Positions 28,299 through 35,990 of a stretch of DNA of 64,000 nucleotides are shown here, one piece after another. Source of the stretch: Lachnospiraceae bacterium (lineage in GTDB: Bacteria > Bacillota > Clostridia > Lachnospirales > Lachnospiraceae); NCBI GenBank assembly GCA_015057325.1, contig SVEQ01000010.1, positions 34,871-98,870 on the forward strand, in the 5' to 3' direction. Each line of letters starts with the position of its first letter. Positions within the stretch are counted from its first letter, which is position 1. The position numbers and the translations under genes were made by a program. Below the pieces are notes generated by a model. The model was not told the DNA's origin and searched no databases. It saw nothing but the letters and a program-made list of their open reading frames with translations.

Positions 28299-28664
28299 AT
28301 GTTCATCAATTTTTCAAACCACCCCAGCGACCGTTGGGATAAATCACAATTAAATGCTGCCTCGAAGTGGGGAGAGATAGTTGATATATCATTTCCAAAT
28401 GTTGATCCTGCTATGTCTGAACAAGATATAGCGGGATTGGCAACGGAGTATATCGAAAAGATATTATCATACTCTCCCGATGCTGTTATGTGTCAGGGAG
28501 AATTTACCCTGTCGTATACAGTGATTAGCCAACTTGTCAAAAAGGGCATTACAGTTGTTGCAGCTTGCTCAAAACGTGTTGTTAATGAGAAACTGGTGGA
28601 TGGAGTACAACAAAAAGAAGTTATCTTCTCATTTGAACAGTTCAGACAATATAAGGATAAATGA
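28299..28664 (+). CDS. Small Rossmann-like protein, last gene of the III-D operon
   Basis: At 121 residues, it reads MFINFSNHPSDRW at the start and SPDAVMCQGEFTLSYTVISQ in the middle, followed by TVVAACSKRVV. An alternating strand-helix layout suggests a Rossmann-type fold. I recall similar small proteins beside type III CRISPR genes, but I cannot name a family firmly. Ring nucleases, which degrade cyclic oligoadenylate, are small proteins of this general kind, so that is one candidate role; an RNA-binding accessory is another. It follows the large RAMP gene by 31 bases with an AGAGGTAA site. Confidence 0.55.
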   Translation: MFINFSNHPSDRWDKSQLNAASKWGEIVDISFPNVDPAMSEQDIAGLATEYIEKILSYSPDAVMCQGEFTLSYTVISQLVKKGITVVAACSKRVVNEKLVDGVQQKEVIFSFEQFRQYKDK

Positions 28665-28768
28665 TAAGATTATATTCGAAGTTTTTTTATTTGAATACAT
28701 ATAAGAATGTAATTACACTTTGCGAGAAATACGACATTTCTGTTTCGACCCTGTATAGATTGTCTTGA
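28661..28768 (+). pseudogene. Remnant of a transposase-like helix-turn-helix protein
   Basis: Thirty-five codons overlapping the previous stop by four bases include YKNVITLCEKYDISVSTLYR, which looks like the N-terminal helix-turn-helix of a transposase, and then stop. Nothing of the rest of a transposase is present. It is probably debris from an insertion between the operon and the array. Confidence 0.4.
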
Positions 28769-28909
28769 AATTGAAATGGGTATGTTAGTTAGGAGAAAAA
28801 ATGATAAAAATATGAGTGGATAATTGAGATTTAGTTGATTGATTTTTCGGTGTTATTATTGTATAATATTTTTTGTATTTAGTAAAATCAAGGCTTTGCA
28901 GGTTCGAGG
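28769..28909 (+). promoter_or_regulatory. AT-rich leader-like region before the array
   Basis: This 141-base stretch has no gene. It holds long A/T runs and a TATAAT-like GTATAATATT at 28861-28870, about 40 bases before the first repeat, placed well to start the crRNA precursor. Its role as CRISPR leader is inferred from position. Confidence 0.5.
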
Positions 28910-29164
28910 GTAGAAATGGAAGAAGCCCGAGTAAGGGCATTGACACACGTCCTCTATGAGATACTTCACGTTGTCAACATCTTGTAGAAATGGAAGAAGC
29001 CCGAGTTAGGGCATTGACACACGGCATCAAAATTGCCCTCAATCGTCGTTTCAGGAGTAGAAATGGAAGAAGCCCGAGTTAGGGCATTGACACAATTTTT
29101 TCCCAATTTTATTTATGGTTGTCTTGTGTAGAAATGGAAGAAGCCCGAGTTAGGGCATTGACCA
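28910..29164 (+). CRISPR. CRISPR array: four 37-base repeats, three spacers
   Basis: Repeats lie at 28910-28946, 28984-29020, 29057-29093 and 29128-29164; spacers are 37, 36 and 34 bases. The repeat starts GTAGAAATGG, contains the small stem GCCC-GAGTTA-GGGC, and ends ATTGACAC, which would give the 8-base crRNA handle and resembles the ATTGAAAC handle common in type III. This sets the orientation as plus strand. Repeat 1 has one change in the loop (GTAAGG for GTTAGG) and repeat 4 differs only in its last bases (ACCA for ACAC). The array is directly downstream of the III-D operon. No cas1 or cas2 is seen in the window. Confidence 0.95.
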
Positions 29165-29165
29165 C

Positions 29166-29196
29166 AGGCTGGTGCAATTATGCATCAGCCTTTTTG
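29166..29196 (+). terminator. Rho-independent terminator directly after the last repeat
   Basis: GGCTGGTGCA pairs with TGCATCAGCC around an ATTA loop, followed by T5. It begins within two bases of the last repeat, so the array transcript ends here. Confidence 0.85.
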
Positions 29197-29203
29197 GTTA
29201 GAA

Positions 29204-29275
29204 ATGTACATAGACTATAAAGAACTTGTTCCATGTAAAAAATGTGGGCAGAGACCACGATACATCAGTCATTAG
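29204..29275 (+). pseudogene. Short zinc-ribbon-like fragment
   Basis: Twenty-three residues, with VPCKKCGQRPRYI, resemble the N-terminal zinc ribbon of a larger protein. There is no good ribosome binding site and the frame stops at 29275. The rest of the region 29276-29387 is AT-rich with no gene seen and should hold the promoter of the VirD4-like gene. Confidence 0.3.
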
Positions 29276-29387
29276 GTATTCGTCTATTTTCAACTTTAGG
29301 TTAAATGCATATTAAGGATATTTAATATAAAATTATATTATCAAACTATTTGTATGAATAATTTGTTTGCTTAAAGGAGGAATGAAT

Positions 29388-30647
29388 ATGAAGATTAATA
29401 ATAGATTGAAGAACAAATTAATAATAGCAGATAACTGCTATTATGATATGGACTGTTATAAGACAAAACTTAACAATAATGTTTTGGTTGTCGGAACTTC
29501 AGGAAGCGGAAAGACAACAAGTATAGTGACACCCAACATTTTGCAGGCAACGGGCTCTTATATAATATCAGATCCAAAAGGAAATCTTTACGGTAAGTAT
29601 GGAGATTACCTAAAAAGCAAAGGATATCGGGTGCTTAAGTTGGATTTTGTCCATATGGATCAATCATCAAAGTATAACTTTATGCATTATATTCACTGTG
29701 AACAGGATATAGTTAAAGTTGTCGATGCAATTTATTCTCAAAACTCGCATGATTGTGAGGATGGCGGTTTCTGGGATAATTCATCAAAACTTTTATTGCA
29801 GGCAGTTATAGCGTACCTCTGGGAGTTTGCGGATGAGAAAGAGCAGACTTTTTGTAATATACTCAGATTGTTGGATGCTTGTAACGTAAAAGAGGGATGC
29901 CCCGAATCAAAAAATAATTTAGATAGAATAATGGAAAGTATACCTCAAGACAGTTTTGCTTCGCGACAGTATAGACGGTTTAGGGTTGCGGCTGGGAAAA
30001 CGCTAAAAAGCATTTTGATCTCTTGTTTTGCGGCATTTGGCGCTTATGATTCAACACAATTCAGACTAATGACTGCATACGATGAAATTGAGATTGCTTC
30101 TATAGGCGACAAAAAAACAGCAGTTTTTGTTGTTGTTTCGGATACTGACAGATCAATGGATCCTTTTGTAAATACATTTTTTACGCAGGCGCTAAATGTG
30201 TTGTGTGAGCATGCAGATAATGATTGTGATGATAACAGACTTCCGATTGATGTCAGATTTATACTGGATGATTTTGCAACAAACTGTATAATAGAGGAAT
30301 TTCCCAGAATGATTTCAAGTATACGTTCGAGAGGTATCTCAACAATGCTTATGATTCAGGCAGAGTCACAACTTAGTGCCAGTTATGGAAATGATGGTAG
30401 AACAATCGTTTCTAATTGTGATACATATGTATATTTGGGCGGTAATGATTATGAAACAGCTGACCTGGTTGCCCAAAGGCTAAATGTTCCAGTAGGTGAT
30501 ATTCTTTATATGGGTATTGGTGAATGTGTTGTCTTTCGAAGAGGGAGTAAGCCGTATAGGGGCAATATTTTCAACTTGGATAAGCTTGTTATAAGGCAAC
30601 AATGTCAAATAAAAGGGGGGCTGGAAGAAAATGAAAGAGCAGTTTGA
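29388..30647 (+). CDS. VirD4/TraG-family coupling ATPase, orphan
   Basis: The conjugation coupling-protein ATPase pattern is clear: Walker A VVGTSGSGKTTSIVTPN (about residues 29-45), YIISDPKGNLY (about 54-64), a Walker B-like RFILDDFA (near 295), and the C-terminal TMLMIQAESQL and NCDTYVYLGGND motifs. At 419 residues it lacks the N-terminal membrane helices of VirD4. No relaxase or secretion ATPase is found beside it, so it is a relic of an integrated conjugative element or has been reused. The ATG at 29388 has the best spacing from AAAGGAGG. Confidence 0.85.
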   Translation: MKINNRLKNKLIIADNCYYDMDCYKTKLNNNVLVVGTSGSGKTTSIVTPNILQATGSYIISDPKGNLYGKYGDYLKSKGYRVLKLDFVHMDQSSKYNFMHYIHCEQDIVKVVDAIYSQNSHDCEDGGFWDNSSKLLLQAVIAYLWEFADEKEQTFCNILRLLDACNVKEGCPESKNNLDRIMESIPQDSFASRQYRRFRVAAGKTLKSILISCFAAFGAYDSTQFRLMTAYDEIEIASIGDKKTAVFVVVSDTDRSMDPFVNTFFTQALNVLCEHADNDCDDNRLPIDVRFILDDFATNCIIEEFPRMISSIRSRGISTMLMIQAESQLSASYGNDGRTIVSNCDTYVYLGGNDYETADLVAQRLNVPVGDILYMGIGECVVFRRGSKPYRGNIFNLDKLVIRQQCQIKGGLEENERAV

Positions 30648-30735
30648 TTTGTTTGTTAGCGGAGAAGAGTCAGATGAAGATAAACTCGTAGAACAAGTAA
30701 GAAATGAATTGAAAAAAAGATGCTGCAGCATTTGA
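30631..30735 (+). CDS. Short reading frame overlapping the VirD4-like gene
   Basis: Thirty-four residues (MKEQFDLFVSGEESDEDKLV then EQVRNELKK) start 17 bases before the VirD4-like stop behind GGGGGG. The frame ends just after an A7 run at 30712-30718. Both other frames past the run remain open for 19 to 30 codons, so a longer gene may have been shifted. No family is recognised. Confidence 0.35.
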   Translation: MKEQFDLFVSGEESDEDKLVEQVRNELKKRCCSI

Positions 30736-30800
30736 TAAACAACGGAAGAATACCTTTGCCGGTATATATTTCAAAATGATAAGAAAAGGAGTGATTTATT

Positions 30801-31400
30801 ATGAAAAATGAAAAATATATTTATATGCCAAATGTACTTGAAAATACGCACAATGGATTCGTCGAAGTAACTCTTGCATCAAAACATTTTATGAACAGAA
30901 AACTATTTGTTTACGGAAGTATAACACCCGAAAGCGCCAACGCTTTTGTTGCGGAACTTATGTATCTGACAGATATTAGTGATGAACCGATAGATATCTA
31001 CATCAATTCAGGAGGGGGAGAAGTAAACTCCGGTTTGCTTATGTATGACGTTATACAAAGTGTTAAGTCACCAATAAATATATATTGCACCGGGCGTGCA
31101 ATGAGTATGGCTGCTATTCTTCTTGCAGGAGGACAAAAAGGGAGAAGGTTTATATTGCCTCATTCAGAGGTTATGATACATGAGCCTTTAATAACAGGAG
31201 GAATTGGTGGTTCTGCTAGTTCAATACGCGATATATCAGATTCAATTTTAAATACAAAAAAAATAACAAATGAGATACTTGCAAAGCATACAGGAAAGAC
31301 GCTGAAAACTATAGATAAGGCTACACTTCACGATAACTATATGACAGCAGAAGAAAGTGTAAAGTTTGGTATTTGTGATCAGGTAGTTGATAGCTTGTAG
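30801..31400 (+). CDS. ClpP-like serine protease, accessory paralogue
   Basis: The ClpP/crotonase fold is plain: PIDIYINSGGGEVNSGLLMY (about 54-73), the nucleophile elbow TGRAMSMAAILLAGG (Ser near residue 99), the His loop LPHSEVMIHEP (near 121-125) and the C-terminal DNYMTAEESVKFGICDQVV carrying the acidic residue. Catalytic residues look intact. The chromosome also has clpX at 59062, with no clpP beside it. Its neighbours here are a VirD4-like gene and an RSH-domain gene, so it is probably an extra, mobile-element-type ClpP rather than the housekeeping one. The ATG follows AAAAGGAG. Confidence 0.85.
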   Translation: MKNEKYIYMPNVLENTHNGFVEVTLASKHFMNRKLFVYGSITPESANAFVAELMYLTDISDEPIDIYINSGGGEVNSGLLMYDVIQSVKSPINIYCTGRAMSMAAILLAGGQKGRRFILPHSEVMIHEPLITGGIGGSASSIRDISDSILNTKKITNEILAKHTGKTLKTIDKATLHDNYMTAEESVKFGICDQVVDSL

Positions 31401-31441
31401 TGAATTGTCTTGGTAAATCTTAATGTAGAAGGAGGTGAGGT

Positions 31442-31486
31442 ATATGGAAAAACTCAAGAAGTTATTGGCAAATCTTCATCTAAGGT
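31442..31486 (+). CDS. Possible 14-residue peptide with a strong ribosome binding site
   Basis: MEKLKKLLANLHLR is preceded by AAGGAGGTGAGG, the best ribosome binding site in the neighbourhood. It is an amphipathic Lys/Leu peptide. It overlaps, antisense, the end of the minus-strand gene at 31454-31699. It could be a small peptide gene or the stump of a truncated gene. Confidence 0.3.
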
Positions 31487-31699
31487 AGTATATCTTAGAA
31501 TTATTTCATTGTTCATAGCCATTATTGCTAGTGTATTGTAATCCGTTTCTTCATCAGTATATTTAACCACTGCCGATTCTATAACTTCACTATTATTTTT
31601 TTTCTTAACATTAACAAGCCCTACATTTCTATGTGGATATCTTTCCTTTATTTCGTCCCACGTCATTTTCTTATTATTCATATGATTTTCTTTGTTCAT
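31454..31699 (-). CDS. Small hypothetical protein, third gene of the RSH operon
   Basis: Eighty-one residues: MTWDEIKERYPHRNVGLVNV then a strand-rich, acidic remainder. The pattern resembles small widespread Firmicutes proteins of the form TWEEI...YP..WV..., with no known function. The ATG at 31699 follows AAAGGA. It lies 32 bases downstream of the 65-residue gene on the same strand and belongs to the operon of the RSH-domain protein. Confidence 0.6.
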   Translation of the reverse strand: MNKENHMNNKKMTWDEIKERYPHRNVGLVNVKKKNNSEVIESAVVKYTDEETDYNTLAIMAMNNEIILRYTTLDEDLPITS

Positions 31700-31731
31700 T
31701 GAAAATATCCTTTCTGTGCTGCTTATTTTTA

Positions 31732-31929
31732 TTACCTGATTTCATCAAATTCCGGATCATGCGGTAGAGTCATAGCCATATTGTATTTGAGGAGTTCTCT
31801 TTCTAATTGGGTTAGTAGTTTCTGCCAGTTTCCGCATAGTGTTATAGGTTTTGGTGCTTGGTAATCATTGTTGTCAGATAATGCACCAGCCTTTATAAAA
31901 AACTTATTGTATTGGAAACATGTCATCAT
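31732..31929 (-). CDS. Small hypothetical protein coupled to the RSH-domain gene
   Basis: Sixty-five residues; the start codon lies 26 bases inside the end of the RSH-domain gene, in another frame, and there is no clear ribosome binding site of its own. Translational coupling is therefore likely, as in toxin-antitoxin pairs. No family is recognised. The C-terminal half contains a helix (NWQKLLTQLERELLKYN) and an acidic tail. Confidence 0.5.
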   Translation of the reverse strand: MMTCFQYNKFFIKAGALSDNNDYQAPKPITLCGNWQKLLTQLERELLKYNMAMTLPHDPEFDEIR

Positions 31930-34330
31930 ACTTGTTAATAAGTGAATTGATACTATTATTGCTTATATGAAGATTGTATATAATGAGTTCCTGACGTAAG
32001 GCTTCGAGGATACCGTCAAGACCATGTAGGTTTTTTGGTTTGCTTGCATCTACAATATTGTTAAATTCGTATTGTTCAACAGTATCAAAAAGAATTTCAT
32101 AGTAGTGTGTTTGGCGAATGTTATTGTCATTTTCAGAGGAAATCTTTTTGCTGAATACATATATGCCGGGTCCGTCAATTTTAGCCAAATCGTGCCTTTC
32201 AAAAGAGTCGTAAAATGTCTTGTCGGAATTATATAGTTGCGAGAAAACATCATCATTTTCATCTTTGATGAGTGCCTCGTATATATATGCAATATTTCCG
32301 ATGCTATTTTCAAATATAGCTATGGTTGCATCATGTTTTTGAAGTTCATTTTCGGAATCGAAAACAAATAATACAATTGGGTGGATGATTGTTTTGTTTG
32401 TTATTGCATAAATAAGACCTAATGGCAATTCCATACAATTGCTAATGCCTTGCAAAGACGATTCTTCGGTCCTCTTAAGGTATAAAATATCAGTAAGATA
32501 AGTTGCTCCGTTGTTGTTTTTCTTTTGTCCGACCAGTGGTTTGGCAACATGTGTGGAATAGTTAGGATGACTGATAATTTCTTTGGTAATATTTGGTATT
32601 GTTATAGCAGGAACTATTTCTAAGTTATCAGTTTCATTGTATAAATATTGAATGCATATGCGCATTTCGATGGTTATTCCTTGGGCACCATTTACAAAAA
32701 CATCAAGTATCGGTACGAATTCTACAATCTGTCTCCAATAGTTTGATGCATTAAACATTCCCGGATACTCGGCTGCATAAACAATACTCTTGTTCTCATA
32801 TTTTATAGAATATCTATACTTACAGTCTTGGTCTGAATTTAAGTTCGTAGACTGAAACAGACCGGTTTTCTTAAGCATGGATATTATTGTATCTTCGTCA
32901 TGTGGGTTGCCTGTGGAGGCAAATATTGTTTGAATATCTTCTAATACTATATGGGTGAAATTATCTCGCCACTCATCTTGTTTGTAACTTGTTGTAAGCA
33001 TAACATCGTTTTTGTATAAAGTGTTCCACCCATTTATAAGTTTGTATTTATTTTCAACAGAGAAAGCCGATGTATTCACATCCATTATTGAAAACATGTT
33101 AGCTATGTTGATTTGCGTGACATACTGCATTATGCTTGCTTTAGCAAGAAGTTTTCGCTGGTCATCCGAAAGAGAGGATTCCTTTGCTTCTTTGTATAAC
33201 ATAATGAGGACTATCACAGAGTTGACGTTGATAGGTATTTTATTTTTAAATATATAATTGTTCCAAATTTGGTTTTGAGACGAACTTTTGTTGGGGCGTT
33301 CGTTCCAAATTTTATTTAAATATTCCTTGGGAGTATCTAAAAGTTTTATAAGTGTTTCTTTTCTGAATCGAAGGACGTACTTTGCAAACTTATAAGTGTC
33401 AGAATCATTTGTCGATGATTGGTTTTCAAACAATTCGGCTAATAGGCAATCGAGTTCTTGTTTAGAATCTGTTACCTCCCCAGGTGGTTGAAATTTTAGT
33501 CTGAAATGTGCTCTTATCATGCGGTCCCAGTCACAGAGATTATAACGTTTGCTGGATTCGCTGTTGTCCATTGTATAAATGATTTCCTCATTCGCATATC
33601 TGGCAGCATGTCTTTTTCTTGCATATACATCATATGCAAGGTTTTCCAGTGAAGTTACCATTGTATCGTCGCATAATTCAAGTGATGCAAGAATGCTATG
33701 AAAACGTCTTAAGAATTCTCCCTGATCTTTCCACATCTGGTTTATTTTGTAGTTATAGTCGTGTTCAATTTCAAGCCATCCTTCAAATGTAACTGTTCTT
33801 AATTGAATTTCAAAAGTTTTGTCAATATGCTTGTTGGTGATAATTCCAGAGAATTTTTTTTGGAGTTCATTATTCAATTCAAAAACACCATTAACTGAAA
33901 TGGCACGAAATTCCTCCGGTTTAAGTTTTCCCTTTGTCCAGCCTTCACCGGTAATATTGAAGTGTTGCGTAAACAATCTCTTTAGGATTGGCATATCTTC
34001 AATGAAATATATCATTATACGGAACCCAAAGAGATCTTGTAGTTTATGCGTGCCCTGATAAACAATCCGACCTTTCTCATTAACGGAACGTAATTTTTTA
34101 TTTAGAGAATATGCACTTTTTACTCGTCCGATTATTCTGTAATATATACCGCATTTGTCCAAAAGAGTTGTTATTTCTTCACGAAGTTCTTCCCAAATCT
34201 CTAATAGTTCCCTTTGTTTAGATTCATCTTCCAGTTCCTTGACTGAGTACTCATTTAAATTAATCGAATTATTATCTGAAGGCTCTGCGGAAAGTGGAAT
34301 GTTATTTTCAAAAATGATTTTTTCAGACAT
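31904..34330 (-). CDS. Large protein with N-terminal RelA/SpoT synthetase-like domain
   Basis: Residues about 60-200 carry the alarmone-synthetase motifs in order: YYRIIGRVKSAYSLNKKL (63-80), DLFGFRI (99-105), FEIQLRT (173-179) and WLEIEHDYNYK (185-195). The conserved Arg, Lys, Asp, Glu and Gln positions are kept, so nucleotide pyrophosphate transfer is possible. There is no HD hydrolase domain. The remaining 600 residues match nothing I know and read as helical, then beta-rich. Fused or paired RSH domains act as toxins in toxSAS and CapRel-type phage defence; this protein is much longer than those. The ATG follows AAGGAGG; two small genes follow in the operon. Confidence 0.75.
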   Translation of the reverse strand: MSEKIIFENNIPLSAEPSDNNSINLNEYSVKELEDESKQRELLEIWEELREEITTLLDKCGIYYRIIGRVKSAYSLNKKLRSVNEKGRIVYQGTHKLQDLFGFRIMIYFIEDMPILKRLFTQHFNITGEGWTKGKLKPEEFRAISVNGVFELNNELQKKFSGIITNKHIDKTFEIQLRTVTFEGWLEIEHDYNYKINQMWKDQGEFLRRFHSILASLELCDDTMVTSLENLAYDVYARKRHAARYANEEIIYTMDNSESSKRYNLCDWDRMIRAHFRLKFQPPGEVTDSKQELDCLLAELFENQSSTNDSDTYKFAKYVLRFRKETLIKLLDTPKEYLNKIWNERPNKSSSQNQIWNNYIFKNKIPINVNSVIVLIMLYKEAKESSLSDDQRKLLAKASIMQYVTQINIANMFSIMDVNTSAFSVENKYKLINGWNTLYKNDVMLTTSYKQDEWRDNFTHIVLEDIQTIFASTGNPHDEDTIISMLKKTGLFQSTNLNSDQDCKYRYSIKYENKSIVYAAEYPGMFNASNYWRQIVEFVPILDVFVNGAQGITIEMRICIQYLYNETDNLEIVPAITIPNITKEIISHPNYSTHVAKPLVGQKKNNNGATYLTDILYLKRTEESSLQGISNCMELPLGLIYAITNKTIIHPIVLFVFDSENELQKHDATIAIFENSIGNIAYIYEALIKDENDDVFSQLYNSDKTFYDSFERHDLAKIDGPGIYVFSKKISSENDNNIRQTHYYEILFDTVEQYEFNNIVDASKPKNLHGLDGILEALRQELIIYNLHISNNSINSLINKYDDMFPIQ

Positions 34331-34393
34331 GGTGCGCCTCCTTGTTATTTTATAACTATTATAAATTATATTTTATAAAAAAACTCAAAAAAA

Positions 34394-34429
34394 GTAAATT
34401 TAAGAAAAAAACAGTTGATATATAAGTAT
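34394..34429 (+). promoter_or_regulatory. 36-bp promoter element, copy A (shared with 41367-41402)
   Basis: GTAAATTT, an A-rich stretch, then TGATATATAAGTAT. The same sequence at identical internal spacing precedes the XRE gene at 41428. The end carries a TATATAAG-type -10. It is 25 bases upstream of the J-domain gene and in the divergent region shared with the RSH operon. Confidence 0.55.
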
Positions 34430-34454
34430 CTGAAGAAAATTGGAGGTGACAGAT

Positions 34455-35264
34455 ATGAAGTTAAAAATATTTAATTTTTTAAGATTAGTTACAACACCAA
34501 GTCATAAAGCGTATACTTTTTTTGATGATATATATACAGAACTTTGTTGTTCGAGTGTAAGTGAGGATATTGCATCAATTGTAGCGTTAATATATGAAAT
34601 ATATTTCTTTGCCCATAATGGAATTGGTTTATGGAGTGTTGTGGTTGGCGGATTTGAATTTCTGTTATTGTGGTGCGTAATAATTGCTGTAGTAAGAATT
34701 GTTATTATTGCAATTAATTATTTTAACAAAGTAATGTTTGCACTTGGTAACCGCATTTATGAGAAGGCTGATAAAAAGATAAAATATGAAGAAAATCAAA
34801 TCCGTATGGAGTTTGAACGCAAAAAGGCGGAGGAGAGAAGATTAAAGGAACAGGAAAGAAGACGCCGGGAAGAAGAGGCAAAAGAAGCCAGACGTCAGGA
34901 AGAAAGACGAAGAGAAGAAGCCAAACGTCGTGAAGAAAGACGAAGAGAAGAAGCCAAACGTCAAGAAGAGAGAAGGCGTAGTGAGCAAAAAAAGAACGGT
35001 GATTCTAACGAAAAGCAATCAGGTTCTAAAAACTATAATAATGAGTCGCACAAAAGTAGAGGAAATAAAGAATCAACGATTAAAGAAGCAATGAAATTAT
35101 ATGGTCTTTGTGAAGGCTTTACATTGCAGGAATTAAAAAAATCTCAAAAGCAGCTTTTGAAAAAATATCATCCGGATAATAATCCGGATTGTGTTGAAAA
35201 AAGCACCATAATGTCAAAGAAAATTAATTCTGCTTATGATGCGTTAAAAGAAATAGCAGCATAA
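34455..35264 (+). CDS. Membrane protein with charged helix and C-terminal J-domain
   Basis: A pair of hydrophobic segments (about residues 35-95) is followed by a long charged helix, almost only Arg, Glu, Lys and Ala (about 110-175), a polar linker, and a J-domain-like C-terminus with the HPD motif at residues 239-241 (LLKKYHPDNNPD). J-domains recruit Hsp70 (DnaK). The charged helix contains an exact 33-base tandem duplication. At 269 residues it resembles membrane-tethered J-proteins, but its partner is unknown. The ATG at 34455 follows GGAGGTGA. It opens the transcript that leads to the CARF genes 99 bases downstream. Confidence 0.75.
   Translation: MKLKIFNFLRLVTTPSHKAYTFFDDIYTELCCSSVSEDIASIVALIYEIYFFAHNGIGLWSVVVGGFEFLLLWCVIIAVVRIVIIAINYFNKVMFALGNRIYEKADKKIKYEENQIRMEFERKKAEERRLKEQERRRREEEAKEARRQEERRREEAKRREERRREEAKRQEERRRSEQKKNGDSNEKQSGSKNYNNESHKSRGNKESTIKEAMKLYGLCEGFTLQELKKSQKQLLKKYHPDNNPDCVEKSTIMSKKINSAYDALKEIAA
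34893..34958 (+). repeat. 33-bp tandem duplication inside the charged helix
   Basis: Unit one is 34893-34925 and unit two 34926-34958, nearly identical, with a third degenerate copy beginning at 34959. Each unit encodes eleven residues of the RREEAKR pattern, keeping the helix register. Confidence 0.75.
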
Positions 35265-35363
35265 GAGATAACATTACACCTGCTAATGACGTATTGTCGT
35301 TTTTGTTAAGCAGTGATAAAATATTATTTGTATGAGAAACAAATGTTGGAAGGGGAGAAGATA

Positions 35364-35987
35364 ATGAAAAAGTTTATTTCGGTTATGCCGTTACAACCAA
35401 AACAGAATTTGATTAAAAGCATTTATAAGGCAGTAGGCAATGAAAAACTAAATTGTGGTTTTGAAACTGCCTTTCCTGTGATTACGCTTATAAATGGTTT
35501 TGCTAAAAAGGATGAAAAAATAGAAGTTATTATTTTGCGTCATCAATATGCAAATTCTATTGAAAATTATAAAGTGTTTGAAGAGGAAATCTCATCTCTT
35601 TCCGAAAAGAAAGGCTTTTCGTATGAGCTTAATGTTATAGATGTTCCATATGATAATAGTCCTTCGGTTCATCTGAATACATTTGCCAAATTAGCAGAAC
35701 AAATAGACGATGAAGATTGCGTGAACGCTTGCGTCACATATGGTACAAAGCCATTATCCCAAGTTGAAATTATGGCAATTAATTTTGCATATAGAGCAAA
35801 ACGTGATTGTACGATAGGGGCAATAGTGTATGGCGAGTTTGATCATAATGAAAAGAAAGCGAAAGTATATGATATAACCAACCTCTTCTTTATGGACGAA
35901 ATGGTTAGGACTCTTGCGGAACATGGGGTGGGTGAGCCTATGAAGGCAATAAAGAGTTTAGCTATGATTGATGAGGGCGAGGAATGA
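35364..35987 (+). CDS. Stand-alone CARF-like protein
   Basis: A 207-residue Rossmann-type protein. The first strand reads KKFISVMPLQPK, a later strand KIEVIILRHQY, and the ligand-loop motif ACVTYGTKPLSQVEIMAI covers about residues 122-139 (V124 to P130). This is the arrangement of CARF domains, which bind cyclic oligoadenylate, where the motif is usually TxGT(R/K)P. No effector domain is attached. It could be a sensor that acts through the next gene, which starts three bases after its stop, or a ring nuclease. The ATG at 35364 follows AAGGGGAG. CARF assignment is by motif and layout, not by a search. Confidence 0.6.
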   Translation: MKKFISVMPLQPKQNLIKSIYKAVGNEKLNCGFETAFPVITLINGFAKKDEKIEVIILRHQYANSIENYKVFEEEISSLSEKKGFSYELNVIDVPYDNSPSVHLNTFAKLAEQIDDEDCVNACVTYGTKPLSQVEIMAINFAYRAKRDCTIGAIVYGEFDHNEKKAKVYDITNLFFMDEMVRTLAEHGVGEPMKAIKSLAMIDEGEE

Positions 35988-35990
35988 AAT

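Noticed and set aside
28910..29164. Array as an ordinary direct repeat or a class 2 CRISPR array
   Set aside because: Repeat length, unique spacers of 34-37 bases and the adjacent type III-D operon settle it as type III; no Cas9, Cas12 or Cas13 gene is near.
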